Positions 40,801-55,860 of a DNA stretch of 64,000 nt are shown in pieces. A program made the translations under genes and the position numbers. A model generated the notes under the pieces. The model saw nothing but the letters and a program-made list of their open reading frames with translations. It was not told the origin of the DNA and did no database searches. How positions within the stretch are numbered: the first letter of the stretch is position 1; every line of letters begins with the position of its first letter. The stretch comes from Hybos culiciformis (Eukaryota; Arthropoda; Insecta; Diptera; Hybotidae). The DNA lies in contig OZ023273.1 in NCBI GenBank assembly GCA_964007475.1, positions 134,451,308 to 134,515,307 of the forward strand, given 5' to 3'.

Positions 40801-43800
40801 ACCTATTTCTATGAAGTTTGAGTCAGTTGTGTTTTATTGCATAAAATAACATTTTACTTCGACACTGATTAAAGTTTAAAGATAAAAATTTATGTGTATA
40901 CAATTGAAACTGTAGGACACTGACAGAATAATTTGCTACCAGTTTTCAAATTCAATTAAAAACTCATAATACAAAAATTAAAAAAAAAAAACGATGGAAA
41001 AAATAATTAAAAAATATTTAAAAAAAAATAAATAAAAAAAAATTTAAGTTACACAATTTTATGTACTAAAAAGTAGAAAATAAAACTCAATGTAATTTCC
41101 TAAACCAACAAAATAATTTTTTTTGTTGGAAATATTGTTGACAGGCTACAAGTCAAAATCGACAGAAGTGGGTCAAAATTTGAATCAAACAAGCGGACAT
41201 CCAGGCAAAGTTTGTGTTTTAAATAAAATCGTTTAAATATATCACATATTGAAATTAGCTAGGTTTAAAATTCTTTCTACACTTTAAAAACGAATTATTT
41301 TAGCTTTATATATCTATGTATCTACATAAATAGCATAAAATTATTGCCTATACAATAAATTGCTTTGATTTCAAATTTTCAAACGACCATTTTATTTTTA
41401 GAAAATGCAGATGTTTTATTTTCGAACATTTGAAAAGTACTTCTTAGATGATAATACAAATAATGTAATAAATATATTGTTAGTTTAAAACTAGTGATTA
41501 TTGTAAAAATAAAATCATTTAATATTTAAATTGCATATTTAAGATGTTAATGATGCACATATATTATGCTTGTTATTACTGTAAGAAATATTCAGTTTTA
41601 CATACAATTAAACAAATTTAGAGTAAACGATGCTAAAGAAAATCATCAGTTTTGAAAAAAATCCCGTGTTAATGGAGGATGCAAACAAAAGCGACCAATC
41701 AACAAACGAAATATGTTATTAAAGCAAAAATAAAGAAAAATATTTATATGTAATTATTTTTACAAAAAAATGGGTCATTTTAAAATTTAATTAATAGTTA
41801 AAATTAATAAAAAAATTAAATATTGAATATAAATTGTACTTCGGTAACTTATACCTATAGTCTTTTCTTTATGCAATCTTTATATACTTATATTACAATT
41901 TGTGTTTCAAAGTATTCTAGCGATAGCGACTGACTCATGCCTGAAGTAGTGAAATAATAACTCTCTGCAAGAGCTAATGCAAAAGTCAGCTACAGAACCA
42001 ACGTGAAACATAAAAAAATATTTAATAATCCTATCGTGCGAACTATTCCATCATGGGAATTATCGCCGAAGTAATCATTCCAATACAACTTTGTTCTCAA
42101 TATATATACTAATTATTATTGTTATTACTTAGACATATGGATAGTTGGGAAAATATTTACGAATATATTTGTAGATTATATTCTCATTTAAGTAATTTTA
42201 ATCCTTAATAATCATTATTAGATAGCATGTTAAAACAAAAATATTTCGATTTAAAGCACTTTACAAGTTTAATAAAATTAATTAATAAACTGTCAACAAT
42301 AATTAGCAATAAATTTGTTAAATGAGATAAAAATCTATGTATGTATTTTTGAAAAATATTTTTACAGAATACAATAAATGTAAATATAATATGTTCAGTA
42401 TGTCTTTTGAACAAAAATACTAATAGTTACTAAGAGTTATTCTTTATTAATAAAAGTAATATTCGATCTAAAACTTATATTAAGGAGAAAATAAAATTGT
42501 CTAATCTTTGTAATATATTTTCCATTTCAGTAATAATATTCAGCAGTTTTACATTTAAAAGTTAATACCTGATCAGTTAACATTTAAAACTTAAATAAAA
42601 TCCTCGATAAAAAATCAATGAATGAATTTTAAAACGAGATGAATTCCTAGTATTTTTTTTAAGAATTATTTTGAGCATTAATATTATTTGCATAATGATT
42701 TGTTAATATTTTTATTGCAAACGACAAAAATTGAAATGATTGGTAATTAACATGAAATGTTAATTTTATTTAATAATTTTTATTACATTTAACGTTTAAC
42801 ACTTTCACATTAAATTAAAAAAAAAAACAAGATAATTTTAAGATAAATATGATAAGTAAATTCAATATGTATAAATAAAAACAAAATATTTAAAAAGAAA
42901 ATAAAATAATACTGAATGGTTTTTTGCATATTTGGTTAAGTAATTTTATTTTTATATTTTTATGAATTTAATAATTAAAACTTGTTTGCGATTTTTGAGT
43001 TTTAGGCGATTTTCACACTTGTTCATTGAAACTAAGCGTTAGAATTACATTGGTTTTACAAAAAAAAAAATTATAAATATAAAAAAAAATTTGGACTTTC
43101 CTTTATGGCAAAATTGTGAAAGGGAATACCAGGATAAACCATTGAAGAGTAGAATCAAACAAAAAATTAAAACTATTATCATAAAGAAATAATAATCCAT
43201 TTCTAGTTAGATTAACCAAAAAATATGTAATCTACAGAAGTCTAAGTAGGAGTAAATTCCTTGTCAACAAATCCTTGGCCTCGCCTGCTATCAATGTATT
43301 AATTCTTCTTTAGCACATTTCTTTACATATTATAAATTTCGTGCAAGGAAAAATTTAATGAACTAATTGAATGTAAGTACGTATACTTATATGACAGTTT
43401 GTCGCTGATCTATCAATTTAAATGTTAATCATGTAAAAAAACATAACACAGTTTAAAAGAAAAATTAAAACAAAAAAAAATTGCATTCTGGTTTAAAATT
43501 AGCATCACAAAAACTTTAAGTACTGAACGATTAGCACTCAGATTTTTCTGATGACTTACCAGAATTAATTCCATGATGAATATAATTACGATAAAAATTA
43601 TTCCAAATATGTGCAATTTTGTGGGAAGTTTTTGTTTATTTCAAGAAAATTTATACTTTGAACAAACGTTTGTTGAAGCTTAATAAAAAGATAAATAAAT
43701 AAATTAGATAAATTTAATAAAAAATAAATAACTAAATGAGCAAAAAATCTAAAAACCAATACAGAAATTCAGAAGAAAAAGAAGATTATTTAACTGTCAA

Positions 43801-44085
43801 AGATGATGAACTACAATGAGATTTTACGTACGAAACTTCGATAAAAATAAAAAACAAAATTTTCTATAAGCGTAGCCTAGAATATTTTTTCTATAAAATT
43901 TATTTAATTTTTCTGAGAGAGCGATGACAATCAACATTTCGAGAGCTAACAAAACTAGAAAAAATTATCGCCACTGATATCGATTGATCTCCTTCATCTA
44001 AATACCTATAAAAATTCATGTCATTTCAATACAAATGAATAATGTATGCCATATGCGTATTAAATATTATTATTAAAATTTTTCA

Positions 44086-44091
44086 TTTATT
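44086..44091 (-). promoter_or_regulatory. Polyadenylation signal of CFAP299
   Basis: AATAAA on the minus strand, 26 bases after the CFAP299 stop codon. Confidence 0.55.
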
Positions 44092-44117
44092 TCCTTAAAA
44101 ACTTTTTAATTTTAAAA

Positions 44118-45534
44118 TTATATCTTATGTCTAACAACGTGATCGTAAAACTTAACATAGCCGTACATATCTGAATAAACTCGTGATCTAATGCAATTCT
44201 CTTTGAAAGCAGTTTGACTTGGATCAACGCAAATTATTTTTCTATCTCCATTATACATAAATATTAAACCATAAAATGGATCATTTTTTACTGAATAATT
44301 TACTGTGTTATTATATTCAAAACGACCCATACGAGGAAAAAAATAACTGAGATCAGTCGGTTGAGGCAATAATAATTTTTTTCCATTAAAAACTGAAGTC
44401 CAATCGATGCAGTTTTTTACTTTTTTATTTGATTTACGTAAATTATCATCGAAATCCATGTAACCGGTTATTTCGGAACCACTTTTCGCTTGTATTGTTA
44501 AAAATATTATAGTCTAAAATTAATGTATATTAAGCAATTTTTTTAATTTTAAAATTAAAGTCGTTTGCGAAATATTTTTAACTTTAACCCTGATAGTGTT
44601 TTTTACTGTACAAATAATTCAACACAATAAAATTTCATGAACTAATATTTGAAAGTGGTATAAGTAAGTGTACTTTAAAAAAAAATTATAAATGTTTTTT
44701 TAAGTGAGATGTAGATTATATCTTACTAAAAAACCATTTAGATATACTTTTTTTTAGCACCACCTTCAAATAAAATTGCTTATTTATCAAAATTAACACA
44801 AAAGCTATCACGGGAACATTTAAGGCAGCCAAATACTGCGAAAAGATAATCAACTAATTTTTGATTTGTGGCTCTAGTGAAATCCGCTGATATTTAAATA
44901 AGGTGTACCAATACCAATGTCTCATTTCGTTATACGATAGAATTTGTTTTTTCTATCGAAGTGATGTGTTTTCCTAGGATTTATTTTATTATAGGGATCT
45001 CCATATGAATTTAGCTAGACTTGGAAAGATTTTGGTATTTCGTTCAAAATTTAAAAAAAAAAATTAAGAACTATAGTATAACTGAGTTTTCGGGAAATAA
45101 AAACGGAAAAACGATTCTAAATATTCGCGAATACGACATCGAAAAAGCCTAACTAAAAAGTTTTTATTGACTATTAAAATTAAACAAAGGAATAGTAAGT
45201 ATATATTTATTATTTTACAAACCGATATAACTTTTTGTGCATTCAGTTTCTCACGTTTAGCTAATTCAACTAAAAATGGATCTTTAACGTCAATTTGATC
45301 ACTAAATAAATGCGCTAAATTTGATTTTGGGAACATTTGTTCAACAAGTAATTTTTTTTTTTGATTGAATTGTTCCATTGATAAGATTTCATTTCTTGAA
45401 CGGTAACCCAATTCAACAAGCATTCTGGAATACTTCAAATTTCTTATAAATTTAATATCACTTTTGCTAATGAATGTATTTAAATAATATTCATATGAAG
45501 GACACTGCATAATCAAAGTTTCTTGAACATTCAT
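44118..45534 (-). CDS. CFAP299: Cilia- and flagella-associated protein 299
   Basis: Small cytoplasmic/ciliary protein of the CFAP299 (C4orf22) family, linked to sperm and cilia. There are two exons on the minus strand, 45534-45223 (104 codons) and 44513-44118 (132 codons with stop), giving 235 residues, about the usual length. The intron runs from a weak donor GTTTGT to ATTTTAG in phase 0; this join gives QKVIS-TIIFL, which aligns with the family. Family stretches are YEYYLNTFIS, RMLVELGYRSRNEIL, DPFLVELAKRE, GSEITGYMD, FNGKKLLLPQPTDLSYF, DPFYGLIFMYNGDRKIICVDP and the C-terminal YDHVVRHKI. The start is the ATG of MNVQETL; it is preceded by GTTTAACAG, which could splice to an upstream untranslated exon. 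There is no sign of decay. Confidence 0.93.
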
Positions 45535-46635
45535 TTTGATTCTTTTATTTTTTCTGTTAAACAAAAAGAATTATTAATTAAAAAATTTTAAAAAAATATT
45601 TTATAAACTGTAGAATAAAAAAAAAAGTCAAATTTATGATAAATATTTTTATATGACAGACGAGATTTATGCTTGTTGAAAAAACAAATCTGCATAGATT
45701 TTAAGTATTATATATATTTTTTTTTTTCAAACATTTTACGTGAATTGAGTATTCTATATTAGGATTTTTGTTGATTTTTACGATCGACAATTGTAATTCC
45801 TAATAACCCCCTCGAACTTTTTTTAAAATTCGCAAGTTTTTTTTTTTTTATTCAAACAAATCACTAATTTCTCACAAATATTGAAAATAAAAATTTTTAA
45901 TCGAGAATGTTTAATGTGATGTTAAATAATGTTGTAACGTTTATATGTATATTTTTGAGATATTTGAGAATAAACACTTAACGTAAGTTTAACAAAAATA
46001 ATATCTTGAAAAATCAAATTAAATCAAAATTTAAATTCGATAATTTATTTATTCTTTTATTAGATAGATATTCAAACTAAAAAATAACAAATTTGTGGAT
46101 ACTTATTTCATTTCTCTTCATTTGTTCAAATACCTAATTAAGTATTTATGTTGACATTATACTTCTCGATTTTCAATTTTTGTGTCAAGTGTACACTTAC
46201 AATATTGTAAAAAAGACTCTTACATTAGTATCTTTAACTTGATAAAAAAAAATACATTGTAGGTAACTACTTAAAAATATTATTTTTAAATGTCTTGCAT
46301 AGAAAATAGTAACTTTAAAATTGAAAATATACTTTAATCAAAAATCGTTCTTAAAATTAGAGTGTGTTTAAATTTCCAAAGTAGTGATATTCCTGTTAGT
46401 ACGTTATTATCTTAAAACGGAACCTTTATCAATTAAGATTATTAAGAAAAAAAATTATTTTTTTTTTTTGAAAAACAAATTATCTTTTAAAGAAAACGTT
46501 TTTGCTAAACAGTCCTTTAGAACAATTCAAAGTCTTAAAGATATTATATTCGAAAATACCACTTACAAATAAATGATGTTGTGCCATATTAAGAAATAAG
46601 GCAGTGTTATTTGGTAAAATATTATAATAAAAATG

Positions 46636-46688
46636 ATAACTTGAAATTTTAAATAATAAAAATTATAACTTGAAATTTTAAATAATAT
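46636..46688. repeat. 29-bp tandem duplication
   Basis: ATAACTTGAAATTTTAAATA is repeated with a 29-base period, two copies. Confidence 0.75.
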
Positions 46689-47887
46689 GTTTTATTAAAA
46701 ATCCAAAAAGAATAAAAATTTATTTTGTTATCAAAATTTTACCTTAAAAAATTCGTCATTGCACTTTAAATAATAATGATAAATAAAAAAATTATAATAA
46801 AATTTTTTAAATAATTTTTTGAAAATTATATTTTTTTGAAAATAAATGTTTTGAAAAAATAATTATTTTATCTTTGGAGAAAAGAATAATTTAAATTAGA
46901 ACTTAATTTTTAACAACTTAACACTTCAAATATACTCGAATGTCTAAAATAATAATATTAATTTTAAAATTATAATTTTTAATTGCAATAATTTTTATCA
47001 TTTTATTTACAAATATCATAAAAAATATGATTTCAAGTATACGAGTGAAGAGGTACACTCCATTATTAGATAAGAAACTATTTTTTTTTTTCTTCAAATT
47101 TAATTCAATTAATAAAGTTTTTCTATTTTAAAAATTACTTAAGTACGTAAAAAAAAATTACTTTGATTTTATATAAATTACCTTTTTTCACAAAATTTTC
47201 TGCACTAAAGAATTTCCGGTTTAAAATAACAACAAAAATCTTTATATTTTCACTTTTAATTTATATTATTTTTTTACGTAATTTCTTATCAAAATTCGTG
47301 ACAAATATTATACCCTCCACATGTTAGAAATTATAAAAATTAAAAAATGTAATAAGGAATAGTATGTGAATGAAAATTTATACATGGAAACTAGTAATAA
47401 CAATATTCTAAGTGTAGGTGAGTATAGTAGGGTACATGTAATTTACAAAAACTTTCAAAAACTCAAGGTAAGTTTTTTTTATAAAAAAAGAAAAACTATT
47501 TAAAAATTTATAAAACTCAGCATATAATGATCTCTATATTCTCAAAAGAAGCATTAAAAGAATATTTAGTTACTAATATTGAATGGAAATTGTTTGTAAA
47601 GAATAGACAATTAATGGCTTCGATTCATTGAATCATCCAACGCTAGAAATTAAGACCAAAGGTCCACTAAATACATTGAAGTCACATTGAAATGAAACAT
47701 AATCACTTATGTTTTCACGTACACAATCTAAATCAAGTTTTCTGGTAATCGTTAGGGCTTTCAGTCTAGCTTATTAAGTTAAATTTCAGAAATGATATTC
47801 AAAATTGTTCGTTTGTACTGATACCATTAAAATCAATCAAATAAATTGATTATATATAAACATTTAGTGCGGGACAGACGAATGTTG

Positions 47888-47938
47888 ATTCAATGAAACA
47901 TACAATAGAATACATAATTCAATGAAACATACAATAGA
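47888..47938. repeat. 29-bp spaced direct repeat
   Basis: ATTCAATGAAACATACAATA occurs at 47888 and again at 47917, identical over 22 bases. Confidence 0.75.
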
Positions 47939-50900
47939 TAATTCAAAAACTTAATAGAAATCTTGTATTATGTTTTAAAAAATTTGAACTTTCATCAAAT
48001 GGAACATTTTCAGAAAGTCTGCCATTTAGTTTGTAATATATTTGTGTAATTATTATGATTACTGGGAAAATTTAATAATTAAATTAAATAAAGATAGGTA
48101 ATCTTTTTTTTATTTAGATTGAATTAATAAGTTGCAAATTGCAGGCCCTTATAAATAACTTTACTTTTTAAGTTGATTAATCAAAATATTTTAAATTCTT
48201 TTTGTTATTATTACTTTGCAATTCCAAAGATTATTAATTTGTTTTTGCACATGTTTTAGGCGTGATATTGTTTTTTCCAAATTCCTAAGAATCCCATGAA
48301 CTCGAAGTAGTATTGATAAGAAAAATTATTATTATTTATACTTGATAAAACTTATACCCAACTGAATTAGCTATTACGAAAAAAAAAACCCTCAACTATC
48401 GATAAAACTACATATTTACACAACGAATTATTTATTCTGCCAATAAAAATACTTACTATAAAATATTAAAAATTTGATAAAATTATTTAATTTCTTATAT
48501 AAATGTAAGAAAGAAGTGACTCCATTTTTTGTGATTTGTTTTCACTTCTGAACTCTTCTGTCCGAAATTTTTTAATAATTATTTAATTAAGTATTAAGTA
48601 TTTCTAATTAGTTTGAATATATTTATAAAAAATTCTTTTTACAAAAAAAACATAAAATTAATATATTACGTCCGCGTAGGTTCCAGTAAAATTAATTGAA
48701 TTTAGTAAATTAACTATTTTGGATTAAAATACAACACAACCTGGCCTATAACTCTGACGACTGAGTTGTACAGCAATAATGAGTATGTAATTTCAGAACT
48801 TTGATTGACCATAGTTATTGTAATTATCTTGTAAAAGTAGTAAAAAACACAGATTATTAGATTTAATATTAATCTGACTCACAAATCAATAGATATTTTT
48901 ATTTTTAATTTAATTAATTATTCAAAAATAAAATCTTAATTTTGTGGTTTACTTTACCTTTGTAATATCCAAAACATTGTTTAATATCCATAAATATTTA
49001 TAACTTTTAATTAAATATAATATGAAAAAAATATATATTCCTCAATAACTAATAATAAAATAATATATTATTTATTAATCGACTTAATTTTGAACTGGGA
49101 ACAATAAACAAAAGAAGTTCTGAGGAAAAAAAATAATAATAAACGATTATAAAAAGTACCAAAAAATACCATGAATCACTTGTATGAATAAAAGAGGCAC
49201 TTTTTCTCTATACTTAGTTAATAATATTCAATGTAAATTGAAAATAACGTTTTGCTGATATATTATATGAAATGAAGTCTGATAAATAGTTTAATTTTCA
49301 CAAAAATTAGATTATTCGAACGAAGTTTGCTTAATTCTATAATTTTTTAATCCACATAATTAGTGTATATTTAATTAAAATACTTTGATGAATTCCTCTA
49401 AAAAATGTAGAAATTTTTAGACGAAAAATATTAAAATTATAATTAAGTTTTTAATTTTTTTACCGCTCTATTATCGAACTAATGCCTAGTAATGCTTTTA
49501 TCGAAATAGAATTTCTAAATAATTATAGATTCACATCACAATGACTTTGAAAATAAGCCTTTTAACATAAAAACTAAATCTGTGGAATAATTAAAATACT
49601 TTATTACTAAAAAATATTTTCTTAATCTTTGGAAACTGTTAAAAAACTAACGAAGCAAATTAACTAAGGAAGATTCAGCTTTACGTTTTTCTATTACATT
49701 AATTTTATTATAATTTTAATATAAAATGAACCCAACAAATTCTAAACATGTGTATAAATTGTAAGTTCAATATTTTTATTCGAAGTTTTTTATTCAAAGA
49801 TAACGGAGAAGACTGAACATCATTTCCTTATTGTTACTGATTTGAAAAAAAAAAAATAACATTTTTAATACATAAACTTTAAAAAAAAATTTACGAAATT
49901 TGACCATTATAATTTTTTGTTTTTTAATTAGTGTTATAAAATAGCATTCTCTGTATAGTGAAAAACAAACGATATCATAGAGAGCGAATACCTAGTAGAT
50001 GTTTGAATCTACAACATTGTAAGGAAATAACAAAAGCCTTTCTGAAAAAAGTATTAAAAAAATCTGAAAAAATCAACCAATTAAATTTAAATTATACAGG
50101 AAAAAAAAATATTTGAAAAACTGTAAAAAAAATCGATATAATCTACATTAGGCGGCTTGGAACTTTGGTTTCACTTTGCAAAATTACGTTTTTTCACAAA
50201 AATTTGTACACAAGTAATCGAAACAGTTTCATTGCAGTTTTTTGTAAAATAAAAAATCAATTTACTAATACTTAAGTCTTATAAAATATATAAAATAATA
50301 ATACATACAGAGTCTCGTACAGTCTTCATCTTTCACATCCATAAAACGAAAAAATTACAATAAGCAGATATTGCGATAGATATATATGTAATTAATTGAA
50401 AAAAAAATTAAGTAATTTTTCCCAATATTGCCAAGTTTCATAAATTATAAACCAAATTGAGCTTAACACTACCTGCTATTTTTATATAATTACACCATGA
50501 ATAATTAAATTTAAAGTATGGTATTTAAAACATACCTACATTATTGTCTTAATTACATATATATATATTCAAAAATGAAAAATATCAAAAATAATTTTGC
50601 GCAAGTTTTTATTTCAACTGTTTTAAAGCTCTCTTAAAGTTGCTACGTCAACAATTTCCTTTTATTTTTCTTTTGTACTTATATCATTAATAGTCCTCTT
50701 TTTGTATACATTATTTTATAAGTAACTAAATATTCTATTTATCATTTTTTCTATTATCAAAAAATTTCATTTCAAACGAAAATAAATTTTTTGCACATAA
50801 ACATAAAATTTCTTTAATAAAATATAAATAGCATATATAGCTTGATAGAAGAATGTTATCAAATTAAATAAAAACAGTATGAGGTAGGTACAAATTTACA

Positions 50901-53417
50901 AAAAATAAAAAATCAAACAAAATCAAAATAAAAACAACAACATACGTAAATTATACATATATGAATGAATAAGAAATTTAAAAATAATAAAACGATGTTT
51001 TGGACTTTAGTTCAGAAGATTTTTTAATTTTTAACAATAATTTTTATAAACAAAAATTTTCAATATTAAGTATATTATATACCTACCTACTTTTTTATTA
51101 ATTATTAAGAAAAAAATTTATATGAAAACAACATAAAAAAATTCCTGGGAAACCCATCTTTAATCATTTCAGAAAACCGAAATATACATTTATATACTTA
51201 GATAAAAATAAATGAATAATTTCAAAAGAAAATAAGTATAAGTATACCTAATAAAAATTAATTTGCAAAAACTATACATAAATATATACCTTACTTATTG
51301 TAATAAATTTCTAAATATAAATAAACAAAAATTTGTGTACTTATAGAACATTTTTAAAATATAATGAAAATAATCTTCTTTTTGCAAATTTTTAATTTAC
51401 AGAACACGAAAATAACAAAAAAGAAAAAAAAAAATAATCAAAAATGCATTATAAATTTATTTGGATTAAAAAATTACATTTTTTTTTTTTTAAGTTTATA
51501 AATAAATTTTCAAGAGTCTAATGTGAATATCTTCTATAAAAAAAATTAATTTTATATTATACAATTATACAATTATACTTAAAAAAAAGAGGAGAAAAAA
51601 AATTTTGTGTTGATAAAAAAGTTTTTAGCGCTTTGTCTCGTGCATAAAAATCAAATTTGTTTTGAGAATAGATTCAGAAATATCAGATACGAACTTTGGG
51701 CGCGCATATCACTATCAATAAGCGACTTAAATACCCCATAAAATACTATTGGATAAATTTTTAAACAATCGATCTCCCTTCATATTTCATCTTTCATTGA
51801 AATCCGATTTCAACCTCCAGTCGAATCGTTGGCCAGAATTGGGGATAAATATTTTTTATGATTCCTTCAAGCGACAACCACTCATGAACGAATTTTCATC
51901 GAAATCCATTTCAGTATTTAAGGTTCCTCTAATTGGCATTCACCTATGTACCCACATACTTAATAATTTTCATCAAAATTAATTTAAATGTTTACAACAT
52001 CATTTTCTCATACATTGTAATTAGATCGTTGTTCGTAGATTTTAGAGACATAATTTTTAGAGAAAAAAAATTCTCATTTCGTTTTTTTTTTGTCGGAGAA
52101 TTGAGAAAGACAAAAGAAAAAAAATCGGTATTTTCAATGTTCCTACTGTTTTATCTTGATACATTTAATTTATGTTTGAAAACTTATTCTTCACAATAAA
52201 TGCGCACAAAACTTTTTTAACAACCCTAAATTTTTAAGAAATTTAAAAATATTTTAATTTACTTATTTTTCTGTAATCTGCATACGATTAAGTAAATAAA
52301 AAAAAAATTTACATTTTGTAATAAAAATAAAACAAAATTTTTATTCAAATATCTACTAAAATTATTTTTAAATTAGAAAACATAAAAATTTTTTTTATTT
52401 GAATTGAGCCAAATTATATTATTTGAAGCTGCTAACCGGTTGGGTCAATAAAAATATCAGGTATTATATTTGATTTAAAGAATCTTCAATTTATCTCCCA
52501 TAACGTAGATAAGTACAAGTATACTCAAAATTCGAGTAAAATAGTTTTTATTTAATACAGCTATGCTGAACACAGCTATATTTGTTTCTAAATTTCATTG
52601 ATTTCTTCTACCACTTACTGTAAAGGTCATTTTTTCATAAAAAAAACTATTGGTTGTAAGGGGGATGAATTATTAGTTTTAGTTTATAATTTTCGCGGGT
52701 TACTCTCGATAGAGGAATATTCTATGCAACAATTTTTTGTTGATATCAGGATTGGTCATTGAATTTTTCAAAGAAAATTTGACATTTTTATTTGATGCAA
52801 TAAAATATCGCAATACTGTGATCAAAATTGAACTTACATACATATATCCTTCTTCAATACTTTTGATAATGATAATGAGTGATAATTGAATCACTATTAA
52901 AATCTTACGAAAATATCCACGATCTAACGCCTGAACTCAAACAATTTTGGGTAAGAAATTTCACTAAGTTCTAATTAAGTAGGTCCTGGTCCGTACACAT
53001 ATAAAAATAATATACTTATATAGATAGGTGCCTACCTAAACTACTAAGTAAGTACGTATGTACATATCAAAAATTATAATAATATTGTAACGAAAATATT
53101 GTTTTGATTAAAATTTTTGTTTTCACTCTCAATAATATTTTAAACTCACTTTTATAAAAAAAAAAAAATATATATATTTAATCTTCATAAAAAAAATTCT
53201 TAAGATAAGCACAATGATTATAAATTTTTTTATTTTTTGTGTTAATTTATACAAAAAAGAAATAAATAACTAAGTAGGTACTTACATTTCGAACAAAGTT
53301 CACAAATAAGAACAATTTCCGGATTATTTTTCAGTTCTTCTACTCGAATTTAAAACAAATCATTGTTTACCAAAAAAAAAATCAAAACAAACTTCTCTAG
53401 GAAGATAGGTAGAAAGC

Positions 53418-53582
53418 AGAGCTGACTAAATTTAAGTAAGTTCCTTTGCAGTATTTTTTCACAATATACCTACTGGTACTGCAGAAAATTTAATACCAGT
53501 ATACTGATACTGCAAAAATACTGCAATATTTTTCTTCAAATACTGTAATTATACTGCAAAATACTTAAATTTAGTCAGCTCT
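53418..53582. mobile_element. Short palindromic MITE with CTGCA/ACTG words
   Basis: The two ends are perfect inverted copies of 21 bases, starting AGAGCTGACTAAATTT. The interior of about 120 bases consists of TACTGCA, ACTGGTACTGCAG and CAGTAT words in both orientations. No coding frame. A target duplication could not be identified, so the superfamily is open. Confidence 0.7.
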
Positions 53583-55860
53583 ACTTATGTAGGTATACTT
53601 TTCTCATCTGTTTATTTATCTAGAATGTATTATAATTTGAATAAATTAAGTAGGTAGGTAGGTAGGTAATTTAAGAAGGTACCTTAGTTAGTTATGCAAA
53701 ATTCGCATTTACCTCCTCACATTAGCGCCCATTAAAAGCTTAAGGGTAAGGTTTCCAACATAAAATTTGAATATTGAGACATTCAGATAGTTAACCTATA
53801 CCTATCTACCTGGTAACCTACCCAATTATCTATTGGTTAAAAATGAAAAAGAAGCCTCTGGTAGCTTTTAGCTTCTCATCTCAATATTATTTAAATGAGC
53901 TTTTGGTTTTTCAACATTTTGAAAAGATTGTAGGTAAGGTATATACCTACCTAGCTGTGAAATTTATGAGTTCAAATTTAATACACCTAAATATTTAAAT
54001 TTCAGAATAATCTGTAAGTAGGTACCTAAAACCTAGCTGGTAAGAAAACTTGAGTTATCAACAAATAATTTATTATTTTCACACAGGAGAAAATTCCTTT
54101 TTTATTCCTTTTGCCCCATTCCAACCAAAATTAAAATATAAGAAATTTATTGGCGACAAAAAGTCTGGATGTGACTTTTGCAAAAATTGTTTCATGAATT
54201 TTTAACATAAAATTATCTTTCTTTATACCTATCTTAGTTATAGTTATTAAATTAAATTGCAAAAATTATTTTAATTTTTTTTAATGCAAATTTTATTTTA
54301 ATTTTAAATAAAAAAAAAAAGTATATTAAAAAAAATTCTCACCTTTCTTTAGGCGTTCGTAAAATAGGTCCTTTTTGAATTTTTTTTTTACTTCAATTCA
54401 ATTACAATTACAATTTTGAATTTACAAATCTTTTGATTTGGGATTGGGAGCAAAGTTCACTTTGTTTTTGATCGACTCACGAATAGCAAAAAAAAAAAAG
54501 AAAAAACGAAAATAATTTAAAATGAAAAATTTATGAAAAACTATTTAAACAAAATTTTTAAATTCATCAGAATTTTTTTTGCACCACGGTTGAATTTTTT
54601 GGGATGCGATATGCGAAGCGAACGCGACACAAGAAAAAAAAAATTATATTTTTCTGCTTATTTTTTTATAATATAAAATATATATACCGAACTTTCAATT
54701 TATTTTCAAATAAATTATATTTTAATGTTTATTAATTAATTAATTATTTTCTCCTAAATTCAAATATTTATTAATTATTTAATAATTTTTCTTTTATTAT
54801 TTTTTTTATTCCCTATTCTTTTCTTTAGTTTTAATAAAGATGCCAGCAATTTTTTTTTCCATTGTTATCTCTTTCTTATTTAGAATTATTATCAAAAACA
54901 TACGAAGTTAGCTGAGAAGTAAAGTCAACTCGTTGTTAGTTTTCACATCGGCTTGATAAATAAATAAAACTAATTAAGTTTTACAGAATAAAAATTTTAT
55001 TAATATGTAAATTAAATCAGGTTATTAGTCAATTGGAAATTTCTGCTCGCTCGACGAACCAGGTTTAATTTTGCCCAAATGATTCAAAATAAAGAATGAT
55101 GTGTTTAATCAGATCAATCTCACATTAATCTCTTATTTATATAATAAACCTGCATTACTGAACAACTATTTATGAATATTTGCGAAACCTTATTTAAATC
55201 CGAATTCTGTAAAGTATATAACATAAATTTTGAAAAACAAACACATAGTTACTTCGCTTCCTTGGATAATTTAATTCGGTTGAATTCGATCTCCAAGGAA
55301 ACATTCAGAATTTGAGTTATTTTCAATTAAACGAAAAATAACCCCTTCCAACTTATTCGTTGAAACATTTGAAACTTATTAAAGTAATTAAGTAATATTG
55401 TTCTGTGAAACAAAATTATGAAAATAAAATTTATTAGCTCTTCTCTTCCCAGCTAAATTTTGAGACCGGTTTACGTGCTCGCTCAGCTTGTATAAACGAA
55501 TTTGCGCAAGTAATCGTTGTGTGTGAACGAAGCGAACGAAAATCTTTAGAATATTCAAAAACGAAATGAAAGATTTTAATATTTTTATTTGATTTGATTA
55601 AAAAAAATTATACCTACGGCTTTCGCTCTATTCTGTTATGGCGGTGGCAGTCGACTTGGCAGTGAATCTTAAATTTTTTTATGCTCTGAAAATTAGAAAG
55701 AGATAACAAAATGCTTGAATAATTAATGAGATTTTTGTTGTAATTTACACGTCATAGCATAGTTGGCTTTTCTTCGCATTTTATGGTCGATTTTACAGCG
55801 AACAAAAGGGAAATAAATAGAAGAAAAATTATTAAATTTTAAAAATAAAAATTTCCAATA
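53583..55860. other. Region upstream of the first THAP gene
   Basis: No coding gene. It includes a (TAGG)n run near 53650 and patches with unusually many CG dinucleotides (54600-54635 and 55475-55545, around GCGAAGCGAACGCGAC and GAACGAAGCGAACG), which may be promoter-proximal sequence for a gene on either strand. Confidence 0.4.

Larger units (their letters stand above)
45535..53416. other. AT-rich region without a recognised gene
   Basis: Long AT-rich tract. Two small 29-bp direct duplications are visible (46636-46688 and 47888-47938). The segment 51630-51985 is less AT-rich and has an open frame with no ATG (51749-51982) that I do not recognise; it may be a decayed repeat. No tRNA- or rRNA-like sequence was seen. 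Confidence 0.45.

Noticed and set aside
45535..45564. Upstream extension of CFAP299 exon 1
   Set aside because: The frame is open but has no ATG there. A splice acceptor lies between this stretch and the ATG at 45534.
51749..51982. Frame with balanced composition
   Set aside because: It has no ATG start and no recognisable domain. The local composition suggests a decayed repeat rather than a gene.
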